Shown here piece by piece: positions 1 to 6,611 of a DNA stretch of 43,134 nucleotides. Source of the stretch: Acidimicrobiia bacterium (GTDB taxonomy: Bacteria > Actinomycetota > Acidimicrobiia > Acidimicrobiales > Bin134); the NCBI GenBank assembly GCA_022827405.1, contig JAJDTA010000002.1:1-43134 (forward strand). Reading direction: 5' to 3'. The position numbers were made by a program, and so were the translations under genes. Under the pieces are notes generated by a model that had not been told where the DNA came from, made no database searches, and was given only the letters and a program-made list of their open reading frames with translations. The number at the start of each line of letters is the position of its first letter. The stretch's first letter is position 1.

Positions 1-74
1 TCGATGCCGTCCGCCAGCCTGCGGCGGTGGCGGCCGGTGTGGAACACGACCCCTCCGGCGAATTGCTCTTATGA
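1..74 (+). CDS. possible 3' end of an upstream gene (partial)
   Basis: In the third forward frame the window opens inside a reading frame that ends at TGA 72-74, giving about 23 residues (D-A-V-R-Q-P-A ... G-E-L-L-L). Third codon positions are mostly G or C, as in the real genes here, which is why this frame is preferred over the other two. The product cannot be named from so short a tail. It would converge on the ATPase gene that ends at 113. The call rests on codon composition only. Confidence 0.3.
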   Translation, partial: DAVRQPAAVAAGVEHDPSGELLL

Positions 75-112
75 CGCTGCATCATGCGTCCTCAGATTGC
101 TCCGGCCGGTCG

Positions 113-1381
113 TCATTTCCATAGTGTGTGGATGGGGCGGAGGTGGAGGCGATCTCCGACGGTGAGGTGTTGGTCGCCGGTGTGGAGCAGGATCCCGGCG
201 CGGAACGCGCCGGGGGACGCGGAGTCGAGCCGGTCTCTCAGCCAGGCAACGTGGCGCATCTGGTCGGCGCTGGGAGAGCTTGTGGCCTTGATTTCCACTG
301 CCACGGCCGCGCCGTCGGCCCGTTCGATCACGAGATCGACCTCGTGGCCTTGGTGGTCTCGGTAGTGGTGTAGCCGCAGCTTGCTGGGAGATGCCGACAG
401 GGCGCCGGCTATCTCGTTGACCACAAACGATTCCAGCAGGGGTCCGGTGGCAGGTGCCGTGGGAACGGTGAGCGCATCGGCGTCGACTCCCGCGAGGCCT
501 GCGGCCAGCCCTGTGTCGGTGATGTGGATCTTGGGCCGCCGTATCGGTCGAGCCGATGGGCTGCGCGACCACGACGGCAGGTGGTGGACCAAGAATACGG
601 TCTCCATCCATGCCAGGTACGAACCGAGTGTCGCCCGGTCGATTCCCAGGCGACTGGCCGCCGACTGCACGTTGAGCTCGCTGCTCGTGCTGGCTGCGAC
701 CCATTCCAGCAGTGTCGGGAGCACATCTCGACGGCGCAGGTCTCCCAGCGCGACCATGTCGCGCTCGATGACCGTCTCCGCGTAGCTCTCGAACCAGCCG
801 GGCCGCAGGTTGGGGGCAAGCGCCACGACTTCGGGGTAGCCGCCGCGGCAGAGAAGCTCCATGTAGCCGCGACGAGAAGTGCCCGTATGCTGAGCGGGAC
901 GAGATCGAGCCGGGCCATCGCCCTCGGGCTCGAACCATGCTTCCAACGTGAAGGGTGCGATGCCCTCCAACTCCGCCTGCGACAGCGGCCAGAGACGCAA
1001 CAGGCGCGCACGGCCGGCCAGCGACTCGCTGATGGCCGGTACGGTCAGAAAGTTGGTGGAGCCGGTGAGCAGGAAACGTCCGGGGGCGGGATCTTCGTCT
1101 ACTGCCTGCTTGACAGCCCGGACCACCCTGTCGCCTCCTAGCTGGACCTCGTCGACGACCAGCGGATGGCCCTGGTCGAGCAAAAAGCCGCGGGGGTCGG
1201 CTAGCGCGGCCTGTCGGGTAGCGTCATCGTCCAGGGAGGTGTAGGTACCGCCTCGCCCGCCGGCAACCAGTCGGGCAAGGGTGGACTTTCCACATTGCCG
1301 CGCACCGTGGAGAACCACTACCCGGAAATGGTCTAGAGCTTCCTCGACCCTGGGCTGCAAGTGCCTCGGCACGATCCGCAT
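113..1381 (-). CDS. AAA ATPase with DUF4143 and nuclease-like C-terminus
   Basis: 422 aa. Residues 26-33 (GARQCGKS) are a Walker A loop and about 74-80 (LVVDEVQ) a Walker B strand. The following LLTGSTNF and the GRARLLRLWPLS segment are typical of the AAA_14/DUF4143 family. The C-terminal part contains EVDLVIE ... AVEIKA, resembling the PD-(D/E)XK fold often found in DUF4143 proteins. These proteins are common in archaea and bacteria, often mobile, and their cellular role is unresolved (NTP-dependent DNA-associated or toxin-antitoxin-like roles have been proposed). ATG at 1381 is chosen over an in-frame start at 1408 because a TATGCT -10 box lies exactly 6 nt upstream. Three direct repeats lie just beyond it. 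The gene is solitary: the next gene leftwards is on the other strand, if real. Confidence 0.85.
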   Translation of the reverse strand: MRIVPRHLQPRVEEALDHFRVVVLHGARQCGKSTLARLVAGGRGGTYTSLDDDATRQAALADPRGFLLDQGHPLVVDEVQLGGDRVVRAVKQAVDEDPAPGRFLLTGSTNFLTVPAISESLAGRARLLRLWPLSQAELEGIAPFTLEAWFEPEGDGPARSRPAQHTGTSRRGYMELLCRGGYPEVVALAPNLRPGWFESYAETVIERDMVALGDLRRRDVLPTLLEWVAASTSSELNVQSAASRLGIDRATLGSYLAWMETVFLVHHLPSWSRSPSARPIRRPKIHITDTGLAAGLAGVDADALTVPTAPATGPLLESFVVNEIAGALSASPSKLRLHHYRDHQGHEVDLVIERADGAAVAVEIKATSSPSADQMRHVAWLRDRLDSASPGAFRAGILLHTGDQHLTVGDRLHLRPIHTLWK

Positions 1382-1387
1382 CACCGC

Positions 1388-1393
1388 AGCATA
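1388..1393 (-). promoter_or_regulatory. -10 box (TATGCT), leaderless start of DUF4143 gene
   Basis: On the minus strand TATGCT is followed by 6 nt and then the ATG at 1381. The spacing equals that of many other genes in this window, so transcription probably begins at the start codon. The direct repeats at 1400-1456 occupy the region just upstream, where RNA polymerase or a regulator would bind. Confidence 0.5.
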
Positions 1394-1399
1394 TCCCCA

Positions 1400-1456
1400 A
1401 ATCAGCAATTTGTCTGACCACTAATCAGCATTTGTACTCCCCACTAATCAGCATTG
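1400..1456 (-). repeat. three direct repeats (AATCAGCAWT) upstream of DUF4143 gene
   Basis: AATCAGCAATTT at 1400-1411, AATCAGCATTTG at 1423-1434 and AATCAGCATTGT at 1445-1456. The second and third share a longer core, CCACTAATCAGCATT. Start-to-start distances are 23 and 22 bp, about two helical turns, so a protein would meet all three on one face of the DNA. They lie directly upstream of the ATPase -10 box. An autoregulatory operator is the simplest reading; iteron-like binding sites of a mobile element are the alternative. Confidence 0.6.
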
Positions 1457-1521
1457 TTACGCTAATGAAGTCGACGTTCCGCTATAGCGGGATTCGTGTC
1501 GGGAGTTAGGCGGGTGGTTCG

Positions 1522-2610
1522 CTACAGCACCCCGGCGGCCATGTCGGCGGCGTGGGCCAGCATGGCGTCTACTCGGCGGGCGATGTCGTGGACGTCGCCG
1601 GTGGTTCCCATGCCACCGGTCATCCCCTGCAAGCGGCGGGCGTAGGCCCCTTCCACGATGCAGGCCTGCTTCCACCAGCTGAACACGGCGTAGTAGCCGA
1701 GGTCGGACAGGTCGAAGCCCGACTGGGCGGCGTAGCGATTGGCCACCTCCTGACGGCGGACGAAGCAGTCCTGAAGGGTGGGCGGATCGGTGAGGAAGCT
1801 CATCTCGTCGCCGGGGTCGGCCCAGTACTGGAGCGACCAGGCGAAATCGGCGATGGGGTTGCCAGTGGTACACAGCTCCCAGTCGAGCACCGCGGCGATC
1901 TTCCATTGGTCGTCGAGCACGGTGTTGTCGAAGCGGTAGTCGCCGTGGGCTAGCGCGGCGGGGGCAACTTCGGGGGGCTTGGCTGCGCTCAGCCGCTCGT
2001 GCAACTCGATGAGCAACGGCACCTCCCGCACTCCAGCGGCCTCCACCTGGCGGCGCCAGCGCTTGAGCTGGCGGCCCACGTAGTCTTCCCGGCGGCCCAG
2101 GTCGCCCAGCCCCACCTCGTCGAGGTCAAGGGTATGGAAGGCGATCTGCACGTCCAACAGGCTCTGGGTGGCGATCTCGGCCTGCTCAGGGGTCATGTCG
2201 GCGGCGGAATCTTGATCCCTCAGGATGCGTCCCTCCACGAAACTCATCACATAGAAGTCGGCCCCGTTCACCGTGTGGTCATCGCAGAAGGCCACCATCT
2301 CGGGCACGGGCACGTCGCTGGCCTCGCCCAGAGCGGCCATGATGCGCCACTCCCGGCCCATGTCGTGGGCGGTGGCCAGCGCCGACCCCACAGGGGGACG
2401 CCGCAGTGCCCACTGGCGGCCGCCGGAATCGGCCAGCCGGAAAGTGAGATTGGACCCGCCCGCCGCGATCAAGTCAAAGGTGAACGGCGGCTCGCTGTCG
2501 GCGATGTTGCCGGCCAGCCAGTTGGTGACCGCTTCTTGGTCGATGCCGGGAATTTCGCTGCTGAAAGACTCCACCGCCTCAGTCTGGTATTCCGCTACGG
2601 TCGGTGCCAT
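1522..2610 (-). CDS. APH-fold kinase (aminoglycoside phosphotransferase family, ACAD10-like)
   Basis: 362 aa, cytosolic. The catalytic loop HGDYRFDN is at 222-229 (H222, D224, N229) and the metal-binding Asp is D243 in LDWELCTTGNP. These are the Brenner and DFG-equivalent motifs of the APH family. The sequence around GGSNLTFRLAD and WALRRPP is typical of the actinobacterial branch found beside acyl-CoA dehydrogenases and CoA ligases, related to the kinase half of eukaryotic ACAD10/11, which phosphorylates 4-hydroxy fatty acyl-CoAs. Substrate here is inferred, and antibiotic resistance is unlikely. The ATG at 2610 is preferred to in-frame starts further upstream because those lie inside the divergent methyltransferase gene. 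Its start codon overlaps that gene's ATG within the palindrome CATG. Confidence 0.85.
   Translation of the reverse strand: MAPTVAEYQTEAVESFSSEIPGIDQEAVTNWLAGNIADSEPPFTFDLIAAGGSNLTFRLADSGGRQWALRRPPVGSALATAHDMGREWRIMAALGEASDVPVPEMVAFCDDHTVNGADFYVMSFVEGRILRDQDSAADMTPEQAEIATQSLLDVQIAFHTLDLDEVGLGDLGRREDYVGRQLKRWRRQVEAAGVREVPLLIELHERLSAAKPPEVAPAALAHGDYRFDNTVLDDQWKIAAVLDWELCTTGNPIADFAWSLQYWADPGDEMSFLTDPPTLQDCFVRRQEVANRYAAQSGFDLSDLGYYAVFSWWKQACIVEGAYARRLQGMTGGMGTTGDVHDIARRVDAMLAHAADMAAGVL
2596..2601 (+). promoter_or_regulatory. -10 box (TACGGT) for MGMT gene
   Basis: TACGGT ends 7 nt before the ATG at 2609, matching the leaderless pattern seen elsewhere in the window. It lies inside the first codons of the divergent kinase gene, so the two genes cannot initiate independently without overlap. 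Confidence 0.4.
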
Positions 2611-3175
2611 GTCTCCAACCGCACTGCTGACCCGCACCGAATCCACTCTGTCCGAGGCTGATGACCTTGGCATCGCCCTGGGGGCGATGGACACGCCCAT
2701 CGGGTATTTGAACCTCGCAGCCACCTCGCGGGGGCTGGTGAGGATGGGCTTCGGCTACATGGAATCAAGGGAGGACATGATGGCCGAGCTGGCCGAACTG
2801 TCCTGTTCAGGCAACCAAGGCGACCTCGCATGGCTGGAGGAGCCTATTGCCCAGATTGGCGAGTACTTCGAGGGTCGCCGGCAACGGTTCGACCTGGCTT
2901 TGGACTGGCGGCTGACCAGCGGGTTTTACCGCCGGGTTCTCGACGCACTGATGACCGTGGACTACGGCACCACGGTGTCGTACGGGGAACTGGCTCGCAT
3001 GGCCGGTTCCTCGAGAGCGGCTCGGGCGGTGGGCACGGCCATGTCCACCAACCCCATCCCTCTCATCGTGCCCTGCCACCGGGTAGTGCGAAGCGACGGC
3101 TCGGTCGGGGAGTACGGAGGCCGTCCCGAGGTCAAGACCTGGCTGATAGAACACGAACGCTCCCACCGCGGTTGA
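2609..3175 (+). CDS. ogt: methylated-DNA-protein cysteine methyltransferase
   Basis: 188 aa. The suicide alkyl-acceptor motif PCHRVV is at 155-160 (C156), preceded by SYGELARMAG (helix-turn-helix, about 124-133) and SRAARAVGTAMSTNPI (135-150). Together these define the DNA-binding domain of O6-alkylguanine-DNA alkyltransferases. The N-terminal TPIGYLNLAA (29-38) matches the family's first strand. It removes alkyl groups from O6 of guanine by one irreversible transfer. Start at ATG 2609 is supported by a -10 box; M27 is an alternative that would trim a non-conserved leader. The stop TGA (3173-3175) overlaps the ATG of the following SDR by one base, so the two are probably translationally coupled. 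Confidence 0.88.
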   Translation: MSPTALLTRTESTLSEADDLGIALGAMDTPIGYLNLAATSRGLVRMGFGYMESREDMMAELAELSCSGNQGDLAWLEEPIAQIGEYFEGRRQRFDLALDWRLTSGFYRRVLDALMTVDYGTTVSYGELARMAGSSRAARAVGTAMSTNPIPLIVPCHRVVRSDGSVGEYGGRPEVKTWLIEHERSHRG

Positions 3176-3954
3176 TGGCCCGACTCAGCAAGCTTGACCG
3201 CTCAGTGGCCGGGCGGGTGGCGGTGGTCACCGGCGCGGCCTCGGGCATGGGCCGGGCCACCGCATGGCTGTTGGCCGACGAGGGGGCCAAGGTGGCCGCG
3301 CTGGACATCGACCACGACGGTTTGAACGAGACGGTCGACGCCATCACTAACGCAGGCGGCACCGCCCTCGCGGCGGTGTGCGACATGGCCGACCTCGAGG
3401 CCATCGACCAGGCGGTGGCCCGGGTACGGGCCGAGTTGGGGCCGGTGGACATCTTGATCAACAACGCAGGTGTGGCTGCGGGCGCTCCGGTGGATGCCGC
3501 CGATTACGAGGATGTGTGGGCCGCGGTGCTCGAGGTGAACCTGGCCGCCCAAATGCGCTTGGTGCGGGCTTGCCTGGACGACCTGAAGCGCAACGGCGAC
3601 GGTCGCATCGTCAATGTGGCCTCCACTGAGGGAATCATGGCCACCCCCAACAACTCTCCCTACACGGTGAGCAAGCACGGCGCGGTGGGGCTCACTCGGG
3701 CGCTGGCCGTGGAGCTAGGCCAATGGGGGGTGACTGCCAACGCGGTTTGCCCCGGGCCCATTCGCACCGGGATGACCGCATCCATCCCCGAGGAGGCCAA
3801 GCAGAAATACGCCCGCCGCCGGGTGCCCGCCCGCCGCTACGGCGATCCCGAGGAAGTGGCCCAGATCACCCTGTCGCTGGTGCTGCCCGCCGCATCATTC
3901 ATCAACGGCGCCGTCGTGCTGGTAGACGGCGGCCTCCACGCCAAGTCCAACTGA
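3175..3954 (+). CDS. short-chain dehydrogenase/reductase
   Basis: 259 aa classical SDR. The cofactor motif TGAASGMG is at 19-26, NNAG at 96-99, and the catalytic Ser150, Tyr163 and Lys167 are in VASTEG and YTVSK. PGPIRTGM follows the active site. D44 in LDIDHD after the second strand suggests NAD(H) preference. Substrate unknown: a hydroxyacyl-CoA or alcohol is likely in this context. The ATG overlaps the stop of the MGMT gene (TGATG), which suggests one transcript, though a DNA-repair enzyme and an SDR need not share a pathway. No transcription terminator is obvious before the toxin-antitoxin operon. Confidence 0.88.
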   Translation: MARLSKLDRSVAGRVAVVTGAASGMGRATAWLLADEGAKVAALDIDHDGLNETVDAITNAGGTALAAVCDMADLEAIDQAVARVRAELGPVDILINNAGVAAGAPVDAADYEDVWAAVLEVNLAAQMRLVRACLDDLKRNGDGRIVNVASTEGIMATPNNSPYTVSKHGAVGLTRALAVELGQWGVTANAVCPGPIRTGMTASIPEEAKQKYARRRVPARRYGDPEEVAQITLSLVLPAASFINGAVVLVDGGLHAKSN

Positions 3955-3983
3955 ACCTCGTCCTTTGCTGGAAACGTAAGAGT

Positions 3984-4026
3984 GGTATCTAGATACCTTG
4001 CATCCATAAATCTAGGTACCTATACT
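3984..4026 (+). promoter_or_regulatory. promoter with palindromic operators of the RHH-Doc operon
   Basis: A consensus-like promoter is visible: TTGCAT (3998-4003), a 17-bp spacer, then TATACT (4021-4026). Two perfect palindromes frame it. GGTATCTAGATACC (3984-3997) abuts the -35, and TAGGTACCTA (4013-4022) spans the spacer into the -10. Their cores TCTAGATACC (3988-3997) and TCTAGGTACC (4011-4020) are also direct repeats 23 bp apart. This is the expected arrangement for an autorepressing ribbon-helix-helix antitoxin. The canonical -35/-10 and the leadered mRNA differ from most promoters of the window, consistent with acquisition by transfer. Confidence 0.75.
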
Positions 4027-4056
4027 CTGAATTGTCCACGACTACAGGAGGAAGTC

Positions 4057-4284
4057 ATGGCACTGCAAGGAGACACCAAGAGCATGACGCTCCGCATGGA
4101 AGAGGATCTCGCCGACAAGGTGAGGACTATTGCGGAGGTCGAAGAGACAACCGTGAGCAACGTCATCCGCGAGGCACTGTCCGAGCTCGTTGAGCAGCGT
4201 CGTAACGACCCTGAGTTTCAGAAGATGCTGAAGCGGAATATGGAGCGTCACCAAGAGCTGCTGAGCTTGTTGGCAGACGGCTGA
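4057..4284 (+). CDS. ribbon-helix-helix antitoxin
   Basis: 75 aa. Residues about 9-45 (SMTLRMEEDLADKVRTIAE ... SNVIREALSELVEQR) have the beta-helix-helix pattern of CopG/Arc-type DNA-binding antitoxins, and the acidic/basic C-terminal tail would wrap the toxin. A strong ribosome site AGGAGG (4046-4051) lies 5 nt before ATG 4057, which decides this start over an upstream in-frame GTG that falls inside the operator palindrome. The Doc toxin gene begins 1 nt after the stop. The product is expected to neutralise Doc and, with it as corepressor, bind the palindromes upstream. Codon use is less GC-biased than in the neighbours. Confidence 0.82.
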   Translation: MALQGDTKSMTLRMEEDLADKVRTIAEVEETTVSNVIREALSELVEQRRNDPEFQKMLKRNMERHQELLSLLADG

Positions 4285-4285
4285 C

Positions 4286-4684
4286 ATGGTCTACCTCGAG
4301 CTTGATGAAGTCCTTGCCATTGCGTGCAAGGTGCTCGGGCTCGAGGTAGACGCGCTTATGCGTGTAGCAGATCTTGGCCTCGCTGATTCTGCGGTAGCCC
4401 GCCCAGGTGCGAGCTTCGGAGGCGAGGAGTTCTATCCCAGTATCGAGGCCAAGGCTGCCTCCTTGTTGTATGGGATCGCACGAAACCACGCATTCATCGA
4501 CGGAAACAAACGCATATCCGTACTGGCGACCCTTCAGTTCTTGAACGCGAATGGGTATGACCTAGACCTTTCGCCTGCTGACGAAGCCTTCAAGACCGTC
4601 GTTCAGGTCGCTTCTGGCAGCCTTTCCTTGGAGGATCTCACCGGATGGATTCAAGGTCGGATGGGGCCCCTGGAAGATGTCTGA
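4286..4684 (+). CDS. doc: Doc-type (Fic fold) toxin
   Basis: 132 aa. The motif HAFIDGNKR (68-76) is the death-on-curing signature H-x-F-x-D-G-N-K-R. The Lys in place of the second Gly of classical Fic (HPFxxGNGR) is what distinguishes Doc, which phosphorylates EF-Tu, from AMP-transferring Fic proteins. Length equals P1 Doc (about 126 aa). The preceding antitoxin gene is 1 nt away, so the two form a bicistronic toxin-antitoxin module. A short frame overlaps its last 8 nt and runs into insertion-sequence DNA. Confidence 0.85.
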   Translation: MVYLELDEVLAIACKVLGLEVDALMRVADLGLADSAVARPGASFGGEEFYPSIEAKAASLLYGIARNHAFIDGNKRISVLATLQFLNANGYDLDLSPADEAFKTVVQVASGSLSLEDLTGWIQGRMGPLEDV

Positions 4685-4943
4685 GCAACAGGTCCTGAGT
4701 TTCGATGCCCCATCTGACGATCCGGTGGCTGCCTACTTGGCGAGTGGGCTTACTTCACTCAACGAAGACCAGATCACGATCATAGGGTCTGTCAGTTTTT
4801 TTGTGGGCGTTCTTATGTGGTCGTTGCACTTGTTTGGTTGGATGCTTCCACCGGCGAGACTGGACGAACAGCGACTGGTAGATCGCCTCATGGGAGATCC
4901 TCATCGCCGCGTCGTCGGGAAAGTCCAAGACCAGCCGCGCTGA
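4677..4943 (+). CDS. short frame overlapping doc, probably truncated by IS DNA
   Basis: ATG 4677 overlaps the end of doc by 8 nt. The first about 36 codons (MSEQQVLSF ... EDQITIIG) look like ordinary coding sequence, but from about 4790 the frame reads the antisense of an IS30-type relic and ends at 4943. A plausible reading is a third cistron of the toxin-antitoxin operon whose 3' part was replaced by the insertion. It could also be chance. No domain recognised. Confidence 0.3.
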   Translation: MSEQQVLSFDAPSDDPVAAYLASGLTSLNEDQITIIGSVSFFVGVLMWSLHLFGWMLPPARLDEQRLVDRLMGDPHRRVVGKVQDQPR

Positions 4944-5270
4944 GGTCTGCTCGGGAGACCACCTCTTTTGGAGCCGCGCTTCGACCTCGCGCTGAAGCCG
5001 CGCATGGCGCGCCAGCTTCGGCTGCTTGGGACGACGAGCCTCATCGAGGGCCCGCCGGTCAGCCGCTGAGGCCCGATACCGCTGTCGGCCGCCGTTGCGT
5101 GCGATCTCCCGAGTGATAGTCGAACACGCCCGGCCCAGACGGCGCCCGATCACCGCACCCGACTCGCCCAGCGCGATGCCGACCGCGATCTCCTGTTCCA
5201 AGAGGAGCCACAAGAGCCCCAAAGATCTCAATGCCAGGAGAACTTCCGTTGTTGGAGGCTTGAGAGTTGG
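4790..5270 (-). mobile_element. IS30-family transposase relic (N-terminal part only)
   Basis: On the minus strand, about 5210 down to 4854 encodes EIAVGIALGESGAVIGRRLG (resembling the IS30 helix-turn-helix, HTH_38), then STITREIARNGG, RYRASAADRRA, RWSPEQTSARL and SHEAIYQSLFVQ. These are landmarks of the N-terminal half of IS30 transposases. The frame then leaves the family and ends near KNAHKKTD at about 4800, so the DDE catalytic domain is absent. The element cannot mobilise itself. I could not find convincing terminal inverted repeats, and the limits given are approximate. It separates the toxin-antitoxin operon from a second antitoxin-like fragment. Confidence 0.7.
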
Positions 5271-5289
5271 AGACTGTGCCCTGACGAGT

Positions 5290-5556
5290 TTAGGCGGTCC
5301 TGCGCCGCCTCCGGCTCCAGAAGACTGCCTCGATCTCGAACTCGTCGATCTCCTCGAAGGCCTCACCATCCTCGGTGTCCCAGAAAGAGTGGGTCTCCAC
5401 GAAGGCGGTGTATTCGGATAGCTGCTTCGGCTCGGGGAGGTCGGGAACATTGCGGAATCGGCCGAACAGATCTTGGCCAACACCAGAGGCGCGCAAAAGA
5501 TAGACGCCGAGCAGATGCACGACGAGATAGGCCCCTAACGCGATCCCGAGTGTCAT
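5290..5556 (-). CDS. small protein with TM segment and CopG-antitoxin-like acidic tail
   Basis: 88 aa. Residues about 2-26 (TLGIALGAYLVVHLLGVYLL) form one hydrophobic helix. The rest is charged: LPEPKQLSEYTAFVETHSF, then a Glu/Asp-rich stretch and RRRRR at the end. The tail resembles the N-terminal region of CopG-type antitoxins (W/F-x-E/D-T-H-S followed by acidic residues and an Arg cluster), and the frame stops where the IS30 relic begins. It may therefore be an antitoxin cut short by the insertion, or a small membrane protein. A TTGTGG-N17-TATAGT promoter lies upstream, supporting expression. Function unknown. Confidence 0.45.
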   Translation of the reverse strand: MTLGIALGAYLVVHLLGVYLLRASGVGQDLFGRFRNVPDLPEPKQLSEYTAFVETHSFWDTEDGEAFEEIDEFEIEAVFWSRRRRRTA

Positions 5557-5568
5557 GCTGTGGACGGC

Positions 5569-5597
5569 ACTATAGGTCCGACATGTGATGTCCACAA
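5569..5597 (-). promoter_or_regulatory. candidate promoter of the small ORF at 5290-5556
   Basis: Minus strand: TTGTGG (5597-5592), 17-bp spacer, TATAGT (5574-5569), then 12 nt to the ATG at 5556. The -10 is close to consensus and the -35 weak. The remaining DNA from 5598 to 5774 holds no gene I can support. Confidence 0.4.
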
Positions 5598-5774
5598 CTG
5601 GTTCACAGGGAAATCCACAATTTGAGTCCGCCCATTCCATATACTTGCCGCTCTCACCCGCAGTTGTTGATTTGATGCAGGTTTGTGAGCAGGCATTTCA
5701 GGTCGAGGCCTGAGCCTGTCGCCTGAACTCCGGTGAGCGCAACTCGGGCTGCTCCGCGACCTAGTTCTATTGTG

Positions 5775-6599
5775 ATGGCCGTGACATCTCCACCCACTGT
5801 TTCGGTTGAAGAGCCCGAATCAGGCATTGCCCTGATCACCATGTCGCGCCCTGAGCGGCTCAACGCTCTTAGCCCCGAGCTCATCACCGACCTGCACAAG
5901 GCTCTGGAAGAAGTGGAGCGGGACCGGTCCCAGCGGGTCGTGGTGCTCACCGGAGCCGGCCGGGGGTTCTGTGCGGGTGCCGACCTCAAGGCCGGGGGCG
6001 ACCAAGACTTCGCCGAGCAGCCTGATCATCGTCGGGTGGGAGCCATCTACGACATGCAACTCGATCTGGCCAATCTCATGCTCAAGATCTACGAGTTGCG
6101 GGTGCCGGTTATCGCCGCGGTGAACGGAGCGGCGGTGGGCGGTGGATTCGCCATCGCCCTGCATTGCGACGTACGCGTGGCCGCCGAATCGGCCCGATTC
6201 GGCTCGGTGTTCATCAAGGTGGGGCTGTCATCGCTGGATGTGGGCAACAGCTACTTGCTGCCCCGGATAGTTGGGGCCGGCCGGGCCCGGGAGTTGATGC
6301 TCACCGGGCGGATCTTCGACGCCGCTGAGGCTGATCGCATCGGGCTGGTGTCCCGAGTCGTACCCGATGGGCAGGTGGTGGACGCGGCCCTCGAGGTGGC
6401 CCGGCAGATCGCGGCTAACAACGAGTACGGGGTGTGGATGACAAAGCTGGGGGCCAACGCCACCCTCGACGCCCCCAGCCTGCGCCACGCCATGGAGTTG
6501 GAGAACCGCACCCAGGTGTTGGGCACATTCACCGGAAACATGTCCGAGGCCTCGGAGGCCTTCCGCGAGGGCCGTGAGCCCCGCTGGAACCCGCTATAG
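5775..6599 (+). CDS. enoyl-CoA hydratase/isomerase (crotonase family)
   Basis: 274 aa. The oxyanion-hole regions are GRGFCAGADLKAG (about 63-75) and NGAAVGGGFAIALHCDVRVA (about 118-137). The segment KVGLSSLDVGNSYLLPRIVG aligns with the second active-site loop, where many members of this branch carry Asp in place of the classical second Glu, so hydration activity should not be assumed. Crotonases act on the alpha/beta carbons of acyl-CoA thioesters (hydration, isomerisation, C-C cleavage). ATG 5775 is preferred to an upstream in-frame ATG at 5733 because the extra residues are low-complexity. A second crotonase gene follows 12 nt downstream, suggesting an operon. Confidence 0.85.
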   Translation: MAVTSPPTVSVEEPESGIALITMSRPERLNALSPELITDLHKALEEVERDRSQRVVVLTGAGRGFCAGADLKAGGDQDFAEQPDHRRVGAIYDMQLDLANLMLKIYELRVPVIAAVNGAAVGGGFAIALHCDVRVAAESARFGSVFIKVGLSSLDVGNSYLLPRIVGAGRARELMLTGRIFDAAEADRIGLVSRVVPDGQVVDAALEVARQIAANNEYGVWMTKLGANATLDAPSLRHAMELENRTQVLGTFTGNMSEASEAFREGREPRWNPL

Positions 6600-6611
6600 G
6601 CTGCCGGACCG

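Noticed and set aside
69-938. Long open frames antisense to the DUF4143 gene and to most other genes
   Set aside because: They are Arg/Pro/Gly-rich with no recognisable domains, as expected from high GC third positions on the opposite strand.
2611-2724. Longer APH-type kinase starting at 2724
   Set aside because: The extra N-terminus is Arg/Ser/Pro-rich and runs through conserved coding sequence of the divergent MGMT gene.
4790-5290. Terminal inverted repeats of the IS30 relic
   Set aside because: Comparison of both flanks by eye gave only scattered matches, so the ends are left approximate.
5698-5713. Small hairpin TCAGG/CCTGA upstream of the first crotonase
   Set aside because: A five-base stem is too weak to call in GC-rich DNA and no gene end precedes it closely.
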